The notes: generated from the sequence alone by a model not told the origin. A stretch of DNA of 64,000 nucleotides from Pseudodesulfovibrio sediminis (GCF_020886695.1 NZ_AP024485.1:1931001-1995000); one strand, 5' to 3'; counted from the first letter of the stretch, positions 44,935 through 55,118 are shown. Numbers and translations: made by a program.

Positions 44935-46203
44935 CTATTTGTCAGCGCCCATGGGGATACGACCAATTTTCTTGGCGTAAGACAATGCCACAGTACGGTA
45001 AACCAGGTGACCCAACTTGGACCACGGCAGGTAGGCGAGCATCATGAAGACCGCAATCAGGTGCACGTAGTACACGGGGTAGGCGAGCAGAGCCAAGCCC
45101 AGGATGCGGAAGACGAATGCGCCCAGACCGGTCAGGAAGATAGTCCAGACCAGAGTGATCAGGTACCAGTCATACCAGCTGGAAGACTGCTTGGCCTGAT
45201 CGAGGTTCACGCGACGTTTGGTCAACGCGATGAGACCGTAGACACCCAGGCCCGCGCCAACAAAGGCGAGGAGCTTGATGGGGTGGTACAGCGGCATCGG
45301 AGTATGACCGATGGCGGCAACGATGCCACCCAGGCCGTGAATACCCAGAGTATTCAGGAGCCATCCGCCCCAGTGACCGGTAGCGACAACGCCAGTGACG
45401 ACCATCAGGCAGATGAAACCGAACATGAGCATCTTGTGACCGCCTGCGCGTTTCACATCAAGCTCATCGGAGTGATCATCGTTGCAGTCATTGAACTGAG
45501 TGTGTTGCAGAATCTCATACTTGACCGTATCGATCAGGCAGGAGCAGAAGCACGGCTCTTCTTTACGACCAACAATGAAGGTCTTGGGCTGGCCATCAAA
45601 GGCTTTCAGCATATTGCGAACGCCTGCGTAGAAGCCCCACACCATGAACAGGAAGACGATCATGAAGATCGGGTCAATGGTGTAATCGCCGGGGAACAGG
45701 CCGCCGAATGCGATCTGTCCGCCCTCTTTGACGGCTACCCAGTGATGTTCGACAAACTCGAACCGGGGCAGGAAGGAACCGAGTCTCGTTGCCTGCAGGA
45801 CCCAAATAATCGCATACAGAATGCCCGGAACCAGAGCCAGAGGCAGCATGCCGCTGGAGCTGGACATCAGCTTACCGATGATCGGCAGCGGAGCCAAATT
45901 GCGATAGGCCATGTTGCGCAGAGCGGACAACAGGTCGCCCGGTTTTGCGCCACGGGGGCAGAGATCGGAACAGGTGCCGCAGTTGTGGCACAGCCAGATA
46001 TCAATATCGTTAACCAGGCGGTCCTTGAGTCCCCACTGAGCCCAGACCATCTCTTTACGAGGGTACGGGTTGTCATCGGGAGACAGCGGACACACGACAG
46101 AGCATGTGGCGCACTGGTAGCATTTTTTCAGAGAGTCGCCGCCGACGGCCTGCAACTCTTTCACGAACTTAAGGTCCGGTTGTACCTTGACGGTATTAGA
46201 CAT
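44935..46203 (-). CDS. qmoC: Quinone-interacting membrane-bound oxidoreductase, subunit QmoC
   Basis: 422 aa. The N-terminal HdrC-like region has two 4Fe-4S motifs (CYQCATCSVVCP and CHNCGTCSDLCP). The C-terminal part is a haem b membrane domain with about six helices (HdrE/NarI-like). It takes electrons from menaquinol and passes them to QmoAB and so to APS reductase. Start at 46203 (MSNTVKV) follows GGAGG; the open frame continues into qmoB but is not homologous. Confidence 0.95.
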   Translation of the reverse strand: MSNTVKVQPDLKFVKELQAVGGDSLKKCYQCATCSVVCPLSPDDNPYPRKEMVWAQWGLKDRLVNDIDIWLCHNCGTCSDLCPRGAKPGDLLSALRNMAYRNLAPLPIIGKLMSSSSGMLPLALVPGILYAIIWVLQATRLGSFLPRFEFVEHHWVAVKEGGQIAFGGLFPGDYTIDPIFMIVFLFMVWGFYAGVRNMLKAFDGQPKTFIVGRKEEPCFCSCLIDTVKYEILQHTQFNDCNDDHSDELDVKRAGGHKMLMFGFICLMVVTGVVATGHWGGWLLNTLGIHGLGGIVAAIGHTPMPLYHPIKLLAFVGAGLGVYGLIALTKRRVNLDQAKQSSSWYDWYLITLVWTIFLTGLGAFVFRILGLALLAYPVYYVHLIAVFMMLAYLPWSKLGHLVYRTVALSYAKKIGRIPMGADK

Positions 46204-46213
46204 GCCGTACCTC

Positions 46214-48484
46214 CTAGTAACCCTTGAACGGGTTGGGGCCGAAGTTGGTGGTGATATTCTCAACGAACTCGTCGATCATGGCCGGAACCTGATCGTACAT
46301 ATCGATGGAAACCTCGTACTGCTCAACACGTTCAGGCTCGACACCGAGACGTCCGAGGGACTCAGCGATGTTTTCCTTACGACGGTTACACAGTTCGGAA
46401 CCCTTGACGAAGTGGCACTGATAGTCATCGCCGTATTTGCAGCCGAGCATCATCACGCCGTCAACACCCTTGGACATTGCATCAGCAACCCAGATGGCGT
46501 TGACCGAACCGAGACAACGGACGGGAATGAAGCGGACATACGGAGACCAGGACTTGCCGCGCATGGCAGCCATGTCCAGAGCCGGGTAGGCATCGTTCTC
46601 GCAACACAGGACGATGATGCGCGGGCCACCTTCTTCCAGGGTATCGGGAACTTTGACTTCCTTGATGGCCTGACCGATCTGGGAGATGCCGTAGTTGGAG
46701 AAGGAGATGACACGTTCCGGACAGGCCCCCATGCAGGTACCGCAACGGCGGCAACGCGTGGGGTTCGGAAGCGGCGTACCCTTCTCGTCATCATCCAGAG
46801 CGCCGAACGGGCATTCCTCGGTGCAACGTTTACACTGCGTACAGCGCATGAAGTTGAACTCGGGGAAGCTCAGGTCACCGGAGCGGGGGTGTACGGACAT
46901 ACCGCGGTTGGCGGATTCGATACACTGGATTGCCTTCAAGGCAGCACCGGCTGCATCCTCTGCTGCGAGGCCAAGGCCCATGGGCTGACGCACACAACCA
47001 GCGGCGTAAACACCGGTACGGCGGGTCTCGTAGGGGAAGCAGATGTAGTTGGAATCAGCGAACCCGTCGAACAGCTCGAGGTCGGGGAATGCCGGACCCT
47101 GGCGGTAGACGAAGTTCATGGTCGGCTCAGCAGCAGTGGTCGGAACCACGGCGGTCGGGACGACAACCAGGTCGGCGGCCAGTTCAATGTCAGCGCCGAG
47201 CAAGGTGTTTTTGGCAGTGATGACTGCGGAAGAACCGACCTGGGAAACACCTGTGACGGTACCCTTGGTCAGCATGATGCCCGGATCGTCCTGAGCTGCC
47301 TGATAGTACTTCTCGTTAATGCCGGGGACCATCATGTGATCGTAAATCACATAGGCCGTGGCATCGGGAGCAAGCTCACGCACGTAGTTGGCATGCTTCA
47401 GAGCGACCAGCGAAGTCAACTCGGAAGAGTATGCCAGATGCTTGGCGGATTCCTTGTCGGAGTAATCAAAGACTTCACATTCATCTTCTTCAGTGGACGA
47501 CTCGCCGCACGGCAGCTCTTCTTCGCACGCCTCGCCACATTCGCCGTACACCACATCCTTGGTCAGGAGAGACGTATCGACAATGAAGGCCACGGAAGAC
47601 GGGGTCTTTCCGTCAGGAGTCTTGATGCCGTCGCCTGCTGCCATTGCTTCAAACTCGGCAGAGGTAACGACGTTCTTGACGGTGCCGTATCCCAGAGGAG
47701 CCAGGAACTTGGTCTTGCCGGGGACAAAACCGGTGGACATGACGACCGCGCCGATTTCGTATTCAGTACCGGCGATAGTGGCCTTGTACTGAGCAGGTGC
47801 ACCAGCCAGAGCCTCAATCGTGGCACCGGTGATGACCTGAATCTTATCATTGGCTTCCACCTTGGCAATAAGGTCCGCTACGTCGATCTGCTGTTCGCGA
47901 TCGGAGAAGGGAGCGCCAAGAGGGAAGGATTTATACATGGTAGCAGCCTTACCACCCAGCGTATCGGCCTTTTCGACCAGGACCACGGGGTAGCCCAAGC
48001 TGGCAGCATTCAGCGCTGCATTCAGACCGGCCCAACCACCACCTACAACCAAAACGGTTTTGAAGGCTTCCGGGAATTCCGGTTCGGGAATCTTGCTGTT
48101 GAACATCTTGATGATGCCCATGTTGACGTAGTCCTTGGCAATGACTTCCATCTGGCCAGGGAACTGCGGGTCTTCCTGGTAGGACCACACGCACTGCTCA
48201 CGCAGAGACACGCGTTCCACCTGGACTTTCTCGCCGAACTTGAACACGTCCCACTTGGCGCGGGGCGTACAGGCGCAGCAAACCACGCCATCCAGTCCAT
48301 GTTCAGCAATATCGGCCTCGATCATGGCCTTGCCTTCCGGGCTACAGAGAACCGGGTTGGACTTGGCCACGGTAACATAGGAGGAGTGTTTGCCGTTGGC
48401 AGAGAACTCGGCCAGGGCGTCAACATCGAGATTATCCCCGATGTCGCAACCTCCACAAATATAAACTCCAAGCTTTTCAGCCAT
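46214..48484 (-). CDS. qmoB: Quinone-interacting membrane-bound oxidoreductase, subunit QmoB
   Basis: 756 aa, HdrA-like flavoprotein. The FAD-binding region is VLVVGGGWAGLNAALNAASLG, two ferredoxin motifs are CTQCKRCTEECPFGA and CRRCGTCMGACPE, and the C-terminal part resembles MvhD (FIPVRCLGSVNAIWVADAM, GCKYGDDYQCHFVKGSELCNRR). It forms the soluble part of the Qmo complex with QmoA. qmoA, qmoB and qmoC follow each other with gaps of 3 and 10 bases. Confidence 0.97.
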   Translation of the reverse strand: MAEKLGVYICGGCDIGDNLDVDALAEFSANGKHSSYVTVAKSNPVLCSPEGKAMIEADIAEHGLDGVVCCACTPRAKWDVFKFGEKVQVERVSLREQCVWSYQEDPQFPGQMEVIAKDYVNMGIIKMFNSKIPEPEFPEAFKTVLVVGGGWAGLNAALNAASLGYPVVLVEKADTLGGKAATMYKSFPLGAPFSDREQQIDVADLIAKVEANDKIQVITGATIEALAGAPAQYKATIAGTEYEIGAVVMSTGFVPGKTKFLAPLGYGTVKNVVTSAEFEAMAAGDGIKTPDGKTPSSVAFIVDTSLLTKDVVYGECGEACEEELPCGESSTEEDECEVFDYSDKESAKHLAYSSELTSLVALKHANYVRELAPDATAYVIYDHMMVPGINEKYYQAAQDDPGIMLTKGTVTGVSQVGSSAVITAKNTLLGADIELAADLVVVPTAVVPTTAAEPTMNFVYRQGPAFPDLELFDGFADSNYICFPYETRRTGVYAAGCVRQPMGLGLAAEDAAGAALKAIQCIESANRGMSVHPRSGDLSFPEFNFMRCTQCKRCTEECPFGALDDDEKGTPLPNPTRCRRCGTCMGACPERVISFSNYGISQIGQAIKEVKVPDTLEEGGPRIIVLCCENDAYPALDMAAMRGKSWSPYVRFIPVRCLGSVNAIWVADAMSKGVDGVMMLGCKYGDDYQCHFVKGSELCNRRKENIAESLGRLGVEPERVEQYEVSIDMYDQVPAMIDEFVENITTNFGPNPFKGY

Positions 48485-48487
48485 TGG

Positions 48488-49723
48488 TTACCTCCCTACC
48501 ACGGTTTGAATCGCTTTCATCGCGGCAGCTGTGCCGGACTGGGCGCTCTTCATGACATCAAAAGGCTGCTTGGCACAACCAGCAGCAATGATGCCTTCGC
48601 CGTCAATGACGAAACCGTCAGCGTCCTTGGCGCCAGCCGGGACGTCGAGACCAGCGCAGCTGGGCTCCATGCCGGTGGCCAGAACAACCATGTCGAACGT
48701 CTCTTCGGACTTGATGCCCGTCAAAGCGTTCTCAACGGTGACGATGGGGTTGCCTTGGGCGTCTTCGACGATGCCGGCGACCTTGCCCTTCACCAGGCTG
48801 AGCTTTTCGTCATTCTCGGTGATGGACTTGAACTTGTCGTAACGACCGGGGGTGCGCAGATCAATGTAATAGATCGTTGCAGCGGCATCGGAACGTTCCC
48901 GGACGTAGCGGACATGCTTCAGAGAAGCCATACAGCAAATGTAGGAACAGTAGTTCAGGTGATTCTGGTCACGGGACCCCGCACACTGGACAAAAGCGAT
49001 CTTCTTGGGCTCTGCGCCGTCGGAAGGACGTTGAATCTTGCCGTTGGTGGGGCCGCTCGGTGCGCACAGACGCTCGAACTGCATGTTGGTGACCACGTTC
49101 TTAAGAGCGCCGCCACCCAGGTTGGTCAGGTTGGAAACATCATACGGCTTCCAGCCAGTGGCCACGACAATGGCGCCTACGGCCAGGTCGATGGTCTTGG
49201 GTGCATCTTCCAGATCAACTGCGCCGTACGGGCAGGAAGCCTTGATGGCAGCCAGCTCGGATTCGGATGCGTTTTCTGCATCCACGACGTAGCGCATGGG
49301 GAACATGAACGGATGGGTCTTGTATGCCAGACCACGAGAGCCGGTGCCGAAATCAAATTCGGAAGAGATCTGCGTGCCGGTGGCTTTCTCACAATCGCCA
49401 CAGGCAGTACACTTTTCATTCACGTAGCGAGGACGCTGCGTGATCTTGACGTCATAATTTCCGGCAGTGCCAGAAACAGACGCAACGTCAGCCATGGTAA
49501 TGACTTTGACGTTGGGGTTGTTCTTAATCCGCTGGAACTGAATCTCTAGCCCGCAGGACGGGGGGCACAGCTTTGGAAAATACTGATTCAGCTGTGCGAC
49601 CCTGCCACCCAGGTAGGGATTCGTTTCAACTATGTAAACCTCGTAGCCGAGTTCGGCGGCTTCGAGGGCGGCGGTGATTCCTGCGAATCCTCCACCTACA
49701 ACGAGAATACTGTTGTTCGACAT
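48488..49723 (-). CDS. qmoA: Quinone-interacting membrane-bound oxidoreductase, subunit QmoA
   Basis: 411 aa, HdrA-like. FAD-binding motif VVGGGFAGITAALEAAELG at the N terminus, the NPYLGGRVAQLNQYFPKLCPPSCGLE segment with paired cysteines, and further cysteines in CTACGDC. The start at 49723 (MSNNSILVVGG) follows GGAGG; the longer frame is made of the structured intergenic spacer. It is the first gene of qmoABC. Confidence 0.96.
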   Translation of the reverse strand: MSNNSILVVGGGFAGITAALEAAELGYEVYIVETNPYLGGRVAQLNQYFPKLCPPSCGLEIQFQRIKNNPNVKVITMADVASVSGTAGNYDVKITQRPRYVNEKCTACGDCEKATGTQISSEFDFGTGSRGLAYKTHPFMFPMRYVVDAENASESELAAIKASCPYGAVDLEDAPKTIDLAVGAIVVATGWKPYDVSNLTNLGGGALKNVVTNMQFERLCAPSGPTNGKIQRPSDGAEPKKIAFVQCAGSRDQNHLNYCSYICCMASLKHVRYVRERSDAAATIYYIDLRTPGRYDKFKSITENDEKLSLVKGKVAGIVEDAQGNPIVTVENALTGIKSEETFDMVVLATGMEPSCAGLDVPAGAKDADGFVIDGEGIIAAGCAKQPFDVMKSAQSGTAAAMKAIQTVVGR

Positions 49724-49774
49724 TCTCTTAACTCCTCCCGAATAAAGTTGAGGCTCAAGCCAACAAAATGGCCT

Positions 49775-49867
49775 AAACCCGGACCGGGAGCCCGTTCCCG
49801 GCCCGGATTCAGACCATTTTAGCCCCGGATAACTAGAAGTGTCCGCGGGCCGGGGGCCCGCGGACAC
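49775..49867 (-). terminator. Two GC-rich hairpins between aprA and qmoA
   Basis: A perfect 12-bp stem (GTGTCCGCGGGC 49839-49850 with 49856-49867) and an imperfect CCCGG-rich stem at about 49775-49806. They sit just after the aprA stop on the transcribed strand and probably attenuate read-through, letting aprBA be made in excess of qmoABC. Confidence 0.6.
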
Positions 49868-49887
49868 GGGGTGATCATTACCTAAGC

Positions 49888-51885
49888 TTAGGCGTCGGGG
49901 ATGATCTTAACGTAAGGCTTCTTGAAGACAGTAGTCACGCCAGTGGCGGGATCGTACTTGGAGTTACAGAAGCACTTCCATTTGGAGTCATCCAGGCCCA
50001 TGAAGTCGCCGCGGTAGTAGAAGCCCGGGTAACGGGATTCTTCGCGGAACTCGATGTGCTGCATGTGCAGACGGACGGTCCAGAGGCGGTGGAACTGTTC
50101 CCAGCAGCGCATCAGTTCGTGGAGGTCACGAGCTGCGAGCTTCTTGGAATCTTCTTCCATCATGCCGAGCAGCCAGAAACCGGTGTTCAGCAGAGCCTTG
50201 GAGGTCATGTACAGGGTAGCAACACCACCACCGTATTCATCGGTGCACTTAACGAGGCGCATCATGAAGTTGTGGGGAGTGATGTAAGCGGGGTTGACAA
50301 CAGGATCGGTGGAACCGCCCTTGTTCTCTTCGTATGTGTACCAGGGCTGGTAGATCTCTTTGGCGAGGTCAGCAGCGTTTTCTTTCAGGGAAGGCTTGAA
50401 GTCCTTGTGGTCAACAACCCAACGGACCATCTGCTTACCGACGATGCGGCCTTCAGCATGGGAACCGGAGGAGAACTTGTGACCGGAAGCGCCAACACCA
50501 TCAGCACAGGTCCAGAGGCCGTTGACGGTGGTCATACGGTTGTAGACCTTACCGTTGTCAGCTTTGACCTTGTAGGACTCGGGAACCCATTCTTCGTCGG
50601 GACCGGAACACCAGATGCCGCAGCAACCGGAGTGGGAACCGAGGAGGTAAGGCTCGGTGGGCATGATCTCGGAACCGCGGTCTTCAGGAGCGCAGTTGGT
50701 AGCAGCCCAGAGGTTGGCCTGGCCAACACACATGTCGAGGAAGTCTTCCCAAGCCTCAGACTCGAGGTGCTTCCATTCGGGACCGGACAGGTCGCCGCCG
50801 ACGGTGTTCAGCAGGGCAGTCTTGGTGTCCATGAAGATCGGGCCGCGGCCTTCACGCATTTCACGGAGCATCATGTGGTTACGCAGGCAGGTGGGGATAA
50901 CGTGACCCTTGGCGTAGCCGCGATCCTCGTAAGGCTTCAGCATAGCACGGTTGGTCTCGCAGTAATCTTCACCTTTGTAGTTGGTAGCTTTGGCCTTGAA
51001 GAGAAGGAACCATGCGCCGACCGGACCGTAACCGTCTTTGAAACGGGCGGGGACGAAGCGGTTTTCCATCATGGTCATTTCGCCGCCAACCTGGGCAACC
51101 ATGGTGTAGGTGGAACCAGCGTTCCATACCGGGTACCATGCACGACCCATACCCTCACCAGTGGAGCGGGGGCGGTAAACGTTAACAGCACCACCACAAG
51201 CGACAACAGCAGCGTTGCACTTGTACAGGTAAACTTTGTTCTCACGAGTGGAGAAACCAACAGCACCAGCGATGCGGTTGGGCTCGTTGGCGTCCAGCAG
51301 CATCTTAACGATGAACACACGCTCAACGTAGCGGTCTTCGCCAATGGCGTTCTTTGCAGCTTCAGCAACGATGCACTTGTAGGACTCACCGTTGATCATG
51401 ATCTGCCAACGACCGGAACGAACCGGAGCGTCGCCGTTACGGATGGCCAGGCCTTCAGCCTTAGCTTTGGCGCCGTCGAGGTTCTTGCCGTCTTTCTTGA
51501 CCCAAACGGGGAGACCCCATTCTTCGAAGAGGTGAACGGAATCATCAACGTGGCGGCCGAGGTCGAAGATCAAGTCTTCACGAACGATGCCCATGAGGTC
51601 AGTACGAACCATGCGGACGTAATCGTCAACATCGTTGTCACCGCAGTAGGTGTTAATGGCAGACAGGCCCTGTGCAACAGCACCACCACGTTCGATGGCA
51701 GCTTTGTCGACGAGCTCGAGGGTGATGGAAGGATCAACTTTCTCGATCCAACGCATAGCTTCAAAAGCTGCACCACAGTTACCCATGCCGCCGCCGACCA
51801 TCAGAATATCAACGTCTTTCTCGATGATTTCCGGCTCGGCGAGAGCAACACCTTTGGAAGCTTCTTTGCTGGGAAGCAGAGGCAT
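49888..51885 (-). CDS. aprA: Adenylylsulfate (APS) reductase alpha subunit
   Basis: 665 aa, standard AprA length. FAD-binding start VDILMVGGGMGNCGAAFEAMRWIEKVDPS; N-terminal MPLLPSKEASKGVALAEPE is close to Desulfovibrio AprA. Conserved catalytic-region stretches such as ENRFVPARFKDGYGPVGAWFLLFKAKATN and CGIWCSGPDEEW are present. With AprB it reduces APS to sulfite and AMP in the cytoplasm. It is strongly biased to codons such as GGT, CGT and GCT-type third bases relative to neighbours, in keeping with very high expression. Confidence 0.98.
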   Translation of the reverse strand: MPLLPSKEASKGVALAEPEIIEKDVDILMVGGGMGNCGAAFEAMRWIEKVDPSITLELVDKAAIERGGAVAQGLSAINTYCGDNDVDDYVRMVRTDLMGIVREDLIFDLGRHVDDSVHLFEEWGLPVWVKKDGKNLDGAKAKAEGLAIRNGDAPVRSGRWQIMINGESYKCIVAEAAKNAIGEDRYVERVFIVKMLLDANEPNRIAGAVGFSTRENKVYLYKCNAAVVACGGAVNVYRPRSTGEGMGRAWYPVWNAGSTYTMVAQVGGEMTMMENRFVPARFKDGYGPVGAWFLLFKAKATNYKGEDYCETNRAMLKPYEDRGYAKGHVIPTCLRNHMMLREMREGRGPIFMDTKTALLNTVGGDLSGPEWKHLESEAWEDFLDMCVGQANLWAATNCAPEDRGSEIMPTEPYLLGSHSGCCGIWCSGPDEEWVPESYKVKADNGKVYNRMTTVNGLWTCADGVGASGHKFSSGSHAEGRIVGKQMVRWVVDHKDFKPSLKENAADLAKEIYQPWYTYEENKGGSTDPVVNPAYITPHNFMMRLVKCTDEYGGGVATLYMTSKALLNTGFWLLGMMEEDSKKLAARDLHELMRCWEQFHRLWTVRLHMQHIEFREESRYPGFYYRGDFMGLDDSKWKCFCNSKYDPATGVTTVFKKPYVKIIPDA

Positions 51886-51948
51886 AATATTACTCCTAGT
51901 ATTTAACGTAATTCAAGTAGTCTAAAAGACAAACAACGCAAACCGGTA

Positions 51949-52449
51949 CTAGACCAGGCTGGCGTAATCTTCCATCTTCCACTCTTTCTTCAGGTCAGCT
52001 TCAGTAATAGAAGCCTCTTCCATAGCAGTTGCGATCGGGGCGACGAGCTCGGTCTCGGTGAACAGCAGTTCGTTGTCGAGATCGGTCGGCTCGGGCTTGC
52101 CTTCGAAAGGCTTGATGGAACCTTCAGGAGTGGTACGGATGGGGAACTTGAAGCGTTTCACGCTACCGTTACGGAATTTAATGGTCCACATGATGTCTTC
52201 AGCGGAACGCATCGGGATGGAAGTACCACCCATGGGTGCGAAGTCAGCATACGGACGAGCTTCGATTGCGCCCTGAGGGCAAATCTTTACGCAGGAGTAA
52301 CACTCCCAACATGCGGAAGGTTCCTGGTTGTATGCCTTCATTTCATCAGCATCCAGGATCATCAGATCGTTCGGGCAAATGTACATGCAGGCAGTCTTTT
52401 CTCCGCCTTTACAGCCGTCACATTTTTCCGGGTTAACAAAAGTCGGCAT
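51949..52449 (-). CDS. aprB: Adenylylsulfate (APS) reductase beta subunit
   Basis: 166 aa. N-terminal ferredoxin-like part with eight cysteines for two 4Fe-4S clusters (CDGCKGGEKTACMYICP and CWECYSCVKICPQGA), the AprB signature. The C-terminal tail wraps around AprA and ends in the MEDYASLV region. First gene of aprBA, 63 bases before aprA, with a strong TTAGGAGGAG ribosome site. Confidence 0.98.
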   Translation of the reverse strand: MPTFVNPEKCDGCKGGEKTACMYICPNDLMILDADEMKAYNQEPSACWECYSCVKICPQGAIEARPYADFAPMGGTSIPMRSAEDIMWTIKFRNGSVKRFKFPIRTTPEGSIKPFEGKPEPTDLDNELLFTETELVAPIATAMEEASITEADLKKEWKMEDYASLV

Positions 52450-53064
52450 AACTTCTCCTCCTAAATAGGGTTTTATTATTCACAAGAACCGACATCCTCT
52501 ACCTAAACAAAAATACGTCACCCCTTTTTCCGGGGCGGAAGTTGGGAATTAGCAAGAGGGAACATCCTTGTCAACGTGAAAGTGAATTTTTTAACAAGCG
52601 TATTCCATCCCACTTGGGTTGATTTTGAGCAAATAGGCGATAAACGTATGTCCGGCCTCAATTTACGCCCAAAACCCTCTATCCAGCGCAATGTGGACTT
52701 TCCCATAAAAACCACTCAAGTTTTTAGTGTAAATAAATGACCATTAGCAAGCCTTTTTTATGATCTTTACCCAATAATAACATTTTTTGTGTAAACGCTT
52801 GTATTATTTCAATAATTAAATGAAGTGCAGCCTATGTTTCTCTAGACTTTTTTACGAGATTTTCTATGACTCGAAACCGTCACTATTACAATACAAGAGT
52901 GTAACCACTCCGCCGGAAAAAACGCTTGACACGACTTTCACAAACGTACAATAAGGGCAGACCCTTTAATTGGGAAACAATCATGGACGTCGGGCGTAAA
53001 ATATTCGCACACCATGTATTAAGGCAATGGTTTCATTGACAAAAACTATTTTTAGGAGGCTTAA
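52450..53064. promoter_or_regulatory. Divergent control region between aprBA and sat
   Basis: No gene. For sat: TTGACA at 52926-52931, 15-base spacer and TACAAT at 52947-52952. Overlapping the -35 is TTGACA-N6-TCACAA (52926-52943), a Rex-type operator (consensus TTGTGA-N6-TCACAA) with two mismatches. For aprB on the minus strand, TTGACA lies at 52574-52569, and AAGTGA-N6-TAACAA (52580-52597) is a weaker Rex-like dyad. Otherwise AT-rich. Confidence 0.55.
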
Positions 53065-54348
53065 ATGTCCAACCTCGTAGCACCTCACGGTGGAAAAGGT
53101 CTCGTCTGCTGCCTGCTCGAAGGCGCAGAGCTCGAAGCTGAAGTTAAAAAAGCTGAAGGTCTGAAGACCCTCGAAATTTCTGACCGCGCCAAGGGCGATA
53201 TCATCATGATGGGTATCGGCGGCTTCTCTCCGCTGAGCGGCTTCATGACCCAGGCTGACTGGAAGGGCGTCTGCGCCGACTTCCTGATGGCCGACGGCAC
53301 CTTCTGGCCCATCCCCATCACTCTTGACACCAACGACGAAGATGTCGCTGTTGGTGACGAAGTCGCTCTGAAAGCCGCTGATGGTACCGTTTACGCTACC
53401 ATGGCCGTCGAAGAAAAGTACGAGATGACTGAAGCCGACAAGAAGTGGGAATGCGAACAGGTCTACAAAGGCGAAGGCGAAGAGTCCGCTGACGATGTCT
53501 TCTGGAAGATCGCCATGGAAGATCATCCGGGCGTCCAGATGGTTATGGCTCAGGGCAAGTACAACCTGGCCGGCCCCGTCAAAGTCCTCTCCGAGGGCGA
53601 CTACGCTGCTCGTTTCCCCGGTGTCTACCTGACCCCCGCCCAGATCCGTGCCGAGATGGAAAAACGTGGCTGGTCCAACGTTGCCGCTCTGCAGCTGCGT
53701 AACCCCATGCACCGCTCCCACGAATTCCTGGCCAAGATCGCTGTTGAAGTTTGCGACGGCGTCGTCATTCACTCCCTGATCGGTAACCTGAAGCCGGGCG
53801 ACATCCCGGGTGACGTCCGCATCGAGTGCATCCAGATCCTCATCGACAACTACTTCGTTCCCGAGAACGTCATCAACGCCGGTTACCCCCTGGACATGCG
53901 TTATGCTGGTCCCCGTGAAGGTCTCATCCACGCTACCTTCCGTCAGAACTACGGCATCAACAACATGCTCATCGGTCGTGACCACGCTGGCGTCGGCGAC
54001 TTCTACGGTCTGTTCGAAGCTCAGGACATCTTCAAGAAGATCCCTTACCAGGATGGTTGCACCGCCGAGCCCGGAAAGGCCCTGCTCTGCAAGAACATGA
54101 ACATCGACTGGACCTTCTACTGCTACAAGTGCGACGGCATGGCTTCCATGCGTACGTGCCCCCATACCAAGGAAGACCGCGTCATCCTGTCCGGTACCAA
54201 GCTGCGTAAGGCCCTTTCCGAAGGCGCCGAAGTCGTCGACCACTTTGGTCGTGACGAAGTCCTCGTGCGTCTGCGCGAGTACTACGCATCCCTGACCGAA
54301 AAGGTCGAGGTCAAGATGCAGAAAGCTGCTTCCGGCGCAGACATGTAG
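53065..54348 (+). CDS. sat: Sulfate adenylyltransferase (ATP sulfurylase)
   Basis: 427 aa, homodimeric/trimeric SRB-type enzyme. The ATP site motif [11 protein letters not shown] and the second motif [12 protein letters not shown] are intact, and the C-terminal zinc site is visible in [15 protein letters not shown]. It activates sulfate with ATP to APS plus pyrophosphate, the first cytoplasmic step of sulfate reduction. AGGAGG lies before the ATG. Codon usage (GCT, CGT, GGT, GTT) marks a highly expressed gene. It is divergent from aprBA-qmoABC. Confidence 0.98.
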   Translation: MSNLVAPHGGKGLVCCLLEGAELEAEVKKAEGLKTLEISDRAKGDIIMMGIGGFSPLSGFMTQADWKGVCADFLMADGTFWPIPITLDTNDEDVAVGDEVALKAADGTVYATMAVEEKYEMTEADKKWECEQVYKGEGEESADDVFWKIAMEDHPGVQMVMAQGKYNLAGPVKVLSEGDYAARFPGVYLTPAQIRAEMEKRGWSNVAALQLRNPMHRSHEFLAKIAVEVCDGVVIHSLIGNLKPGDIPGDVRIECIQILIDNYFVPENVINAGYPLDMRYAGPREGLIHATFRQNYGINNMLIGRDHAGVGDFYGLFEAQDIFKKIPYQDGCTAEPGKALLCKNMNIDWTFYCYKCDGMASMRTCPHTKEDRVILSGTKLRKALSEGAEVVDHFGRDEVLVRLREYYASLTEKVEVKMQKAASGADM

Positions 54349-54380
54349 TTCTGTCCGGTCGCTCTTTAGCTGACCATTCC

Positions 54381-54412
54381 AAGGGGGCCGACCGATGTAG
54401 GCCCCCTTTTTC
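54381..54412 (+). terminator. Intrinsic terminator after sat
   Basis: AAGGGGGCC (54381-54389) pairs with GGCCCCCTT (54400-54408), followed by TTTT. Confidence 0.92.
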
Positions 54413-54455
54413 ATGCCCAATCTCAATTGTTTCATCCGACAAGAATCCGCAAGCC

Positions 54456-55118
54456 ATGTTTATAATCTATGGAATCCGGAGCAAAGAGCACCCGGTTCAG
54501 TATACCCACAACGTCTACTGCGACAACTGCGGCCATACAAACCACACGGCTCAGGCCTTCACAAAATACGCACATCTTTTCTGGATCCCCTTTTTCATCA
54601 CCTCCCGCCCCATCCTGCTGACCTGCGACAACTGCGATCACATCATGGACAAGCGAGAGCTTTCCAAAGAGGACAAGAAGCGCGTCAATCAAGCCTTTTT
54701 CACCCCATTGAACACACTGCCCTTCTTTTTAGGGGTGGGATTGCTCCTGCTCGCTGCCTTTCTTTATCACCTCGACAATCAGGAGATACGGCAAAAAGAA
54801 CTGGCAATGCTTGATCAGCCCCAGGTTAATGACATTTATATTGCTGATTATTCTAAGCTTTTTAACGGGATCGACTTTGAAGGATACAACTTTGGCGCGT
54901 TAAAAATCACATCACTCCAAGAGGACGGGATTTCATTCGCAGTCTCCATAACGTCATACAGAAGCGATTACGGCGTGGAACGAAAACTTCGGGAGGGATT
55001 TCCCGATCCAGACTCTTTCGTAGACGATGAAATCCTCATCCCCTATGACGACGTCAGAAAACTCTACAATTCCGGCACGTTCTCTGGCATCCACAGGGAA
55101 AAAGCCGATAATCCCTAG
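54456..55118 (+). CDS. Zinc-ribbon membrane protein, unknown
   Basis: 220 aa. An N-terminal zinc ribbon has two CxxC pairs (YCDNCGH and TCDNCDH) about 36 residues apart, then one membrane helix (TLPFFLGVGLLLLAAFLYHL) and an extracytoplasmic part of about 100 residues with VNDIYIADYSKLFNG and YDDVRKLYNSGTF. The N-terminal part resembles zinc-ribbon domains linked to membrane sensors. There is no partner gene, and function is unknown. Confidence 0.72.
   Translation: MFIIYGIRSKEHPVQYTHNVYCDNCGHTNHTAQAFTKYAHLFWIPFFITSRPILLTCDNCDHIMDKRELSKEDKKRVNQAFFTPLNTLPFFLGVGLLLLAAFLYHLDNQEIRQKELAMLDQPQVNDIYIADYSKLFNGIDFEGYNFGALKITSLQEDGISFAVSITSYRSDYGVERKLREGFPDPDSFVDDEILIPYDDVRKLYNSGTFSGIHREKADNP

Noticed and set aside
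46187-49549. 1120-codon plus-strand frame across qmoB and qmoA
   Set aside because: Antisense to well-identified Qmo genes; a long open frame is expected opposite biased GC-rich codons.
50056-51906. 616-codon plus-strand frame opposite aprA
   Set aside because: Shadow of the strongly biased aprA gene; no family features.
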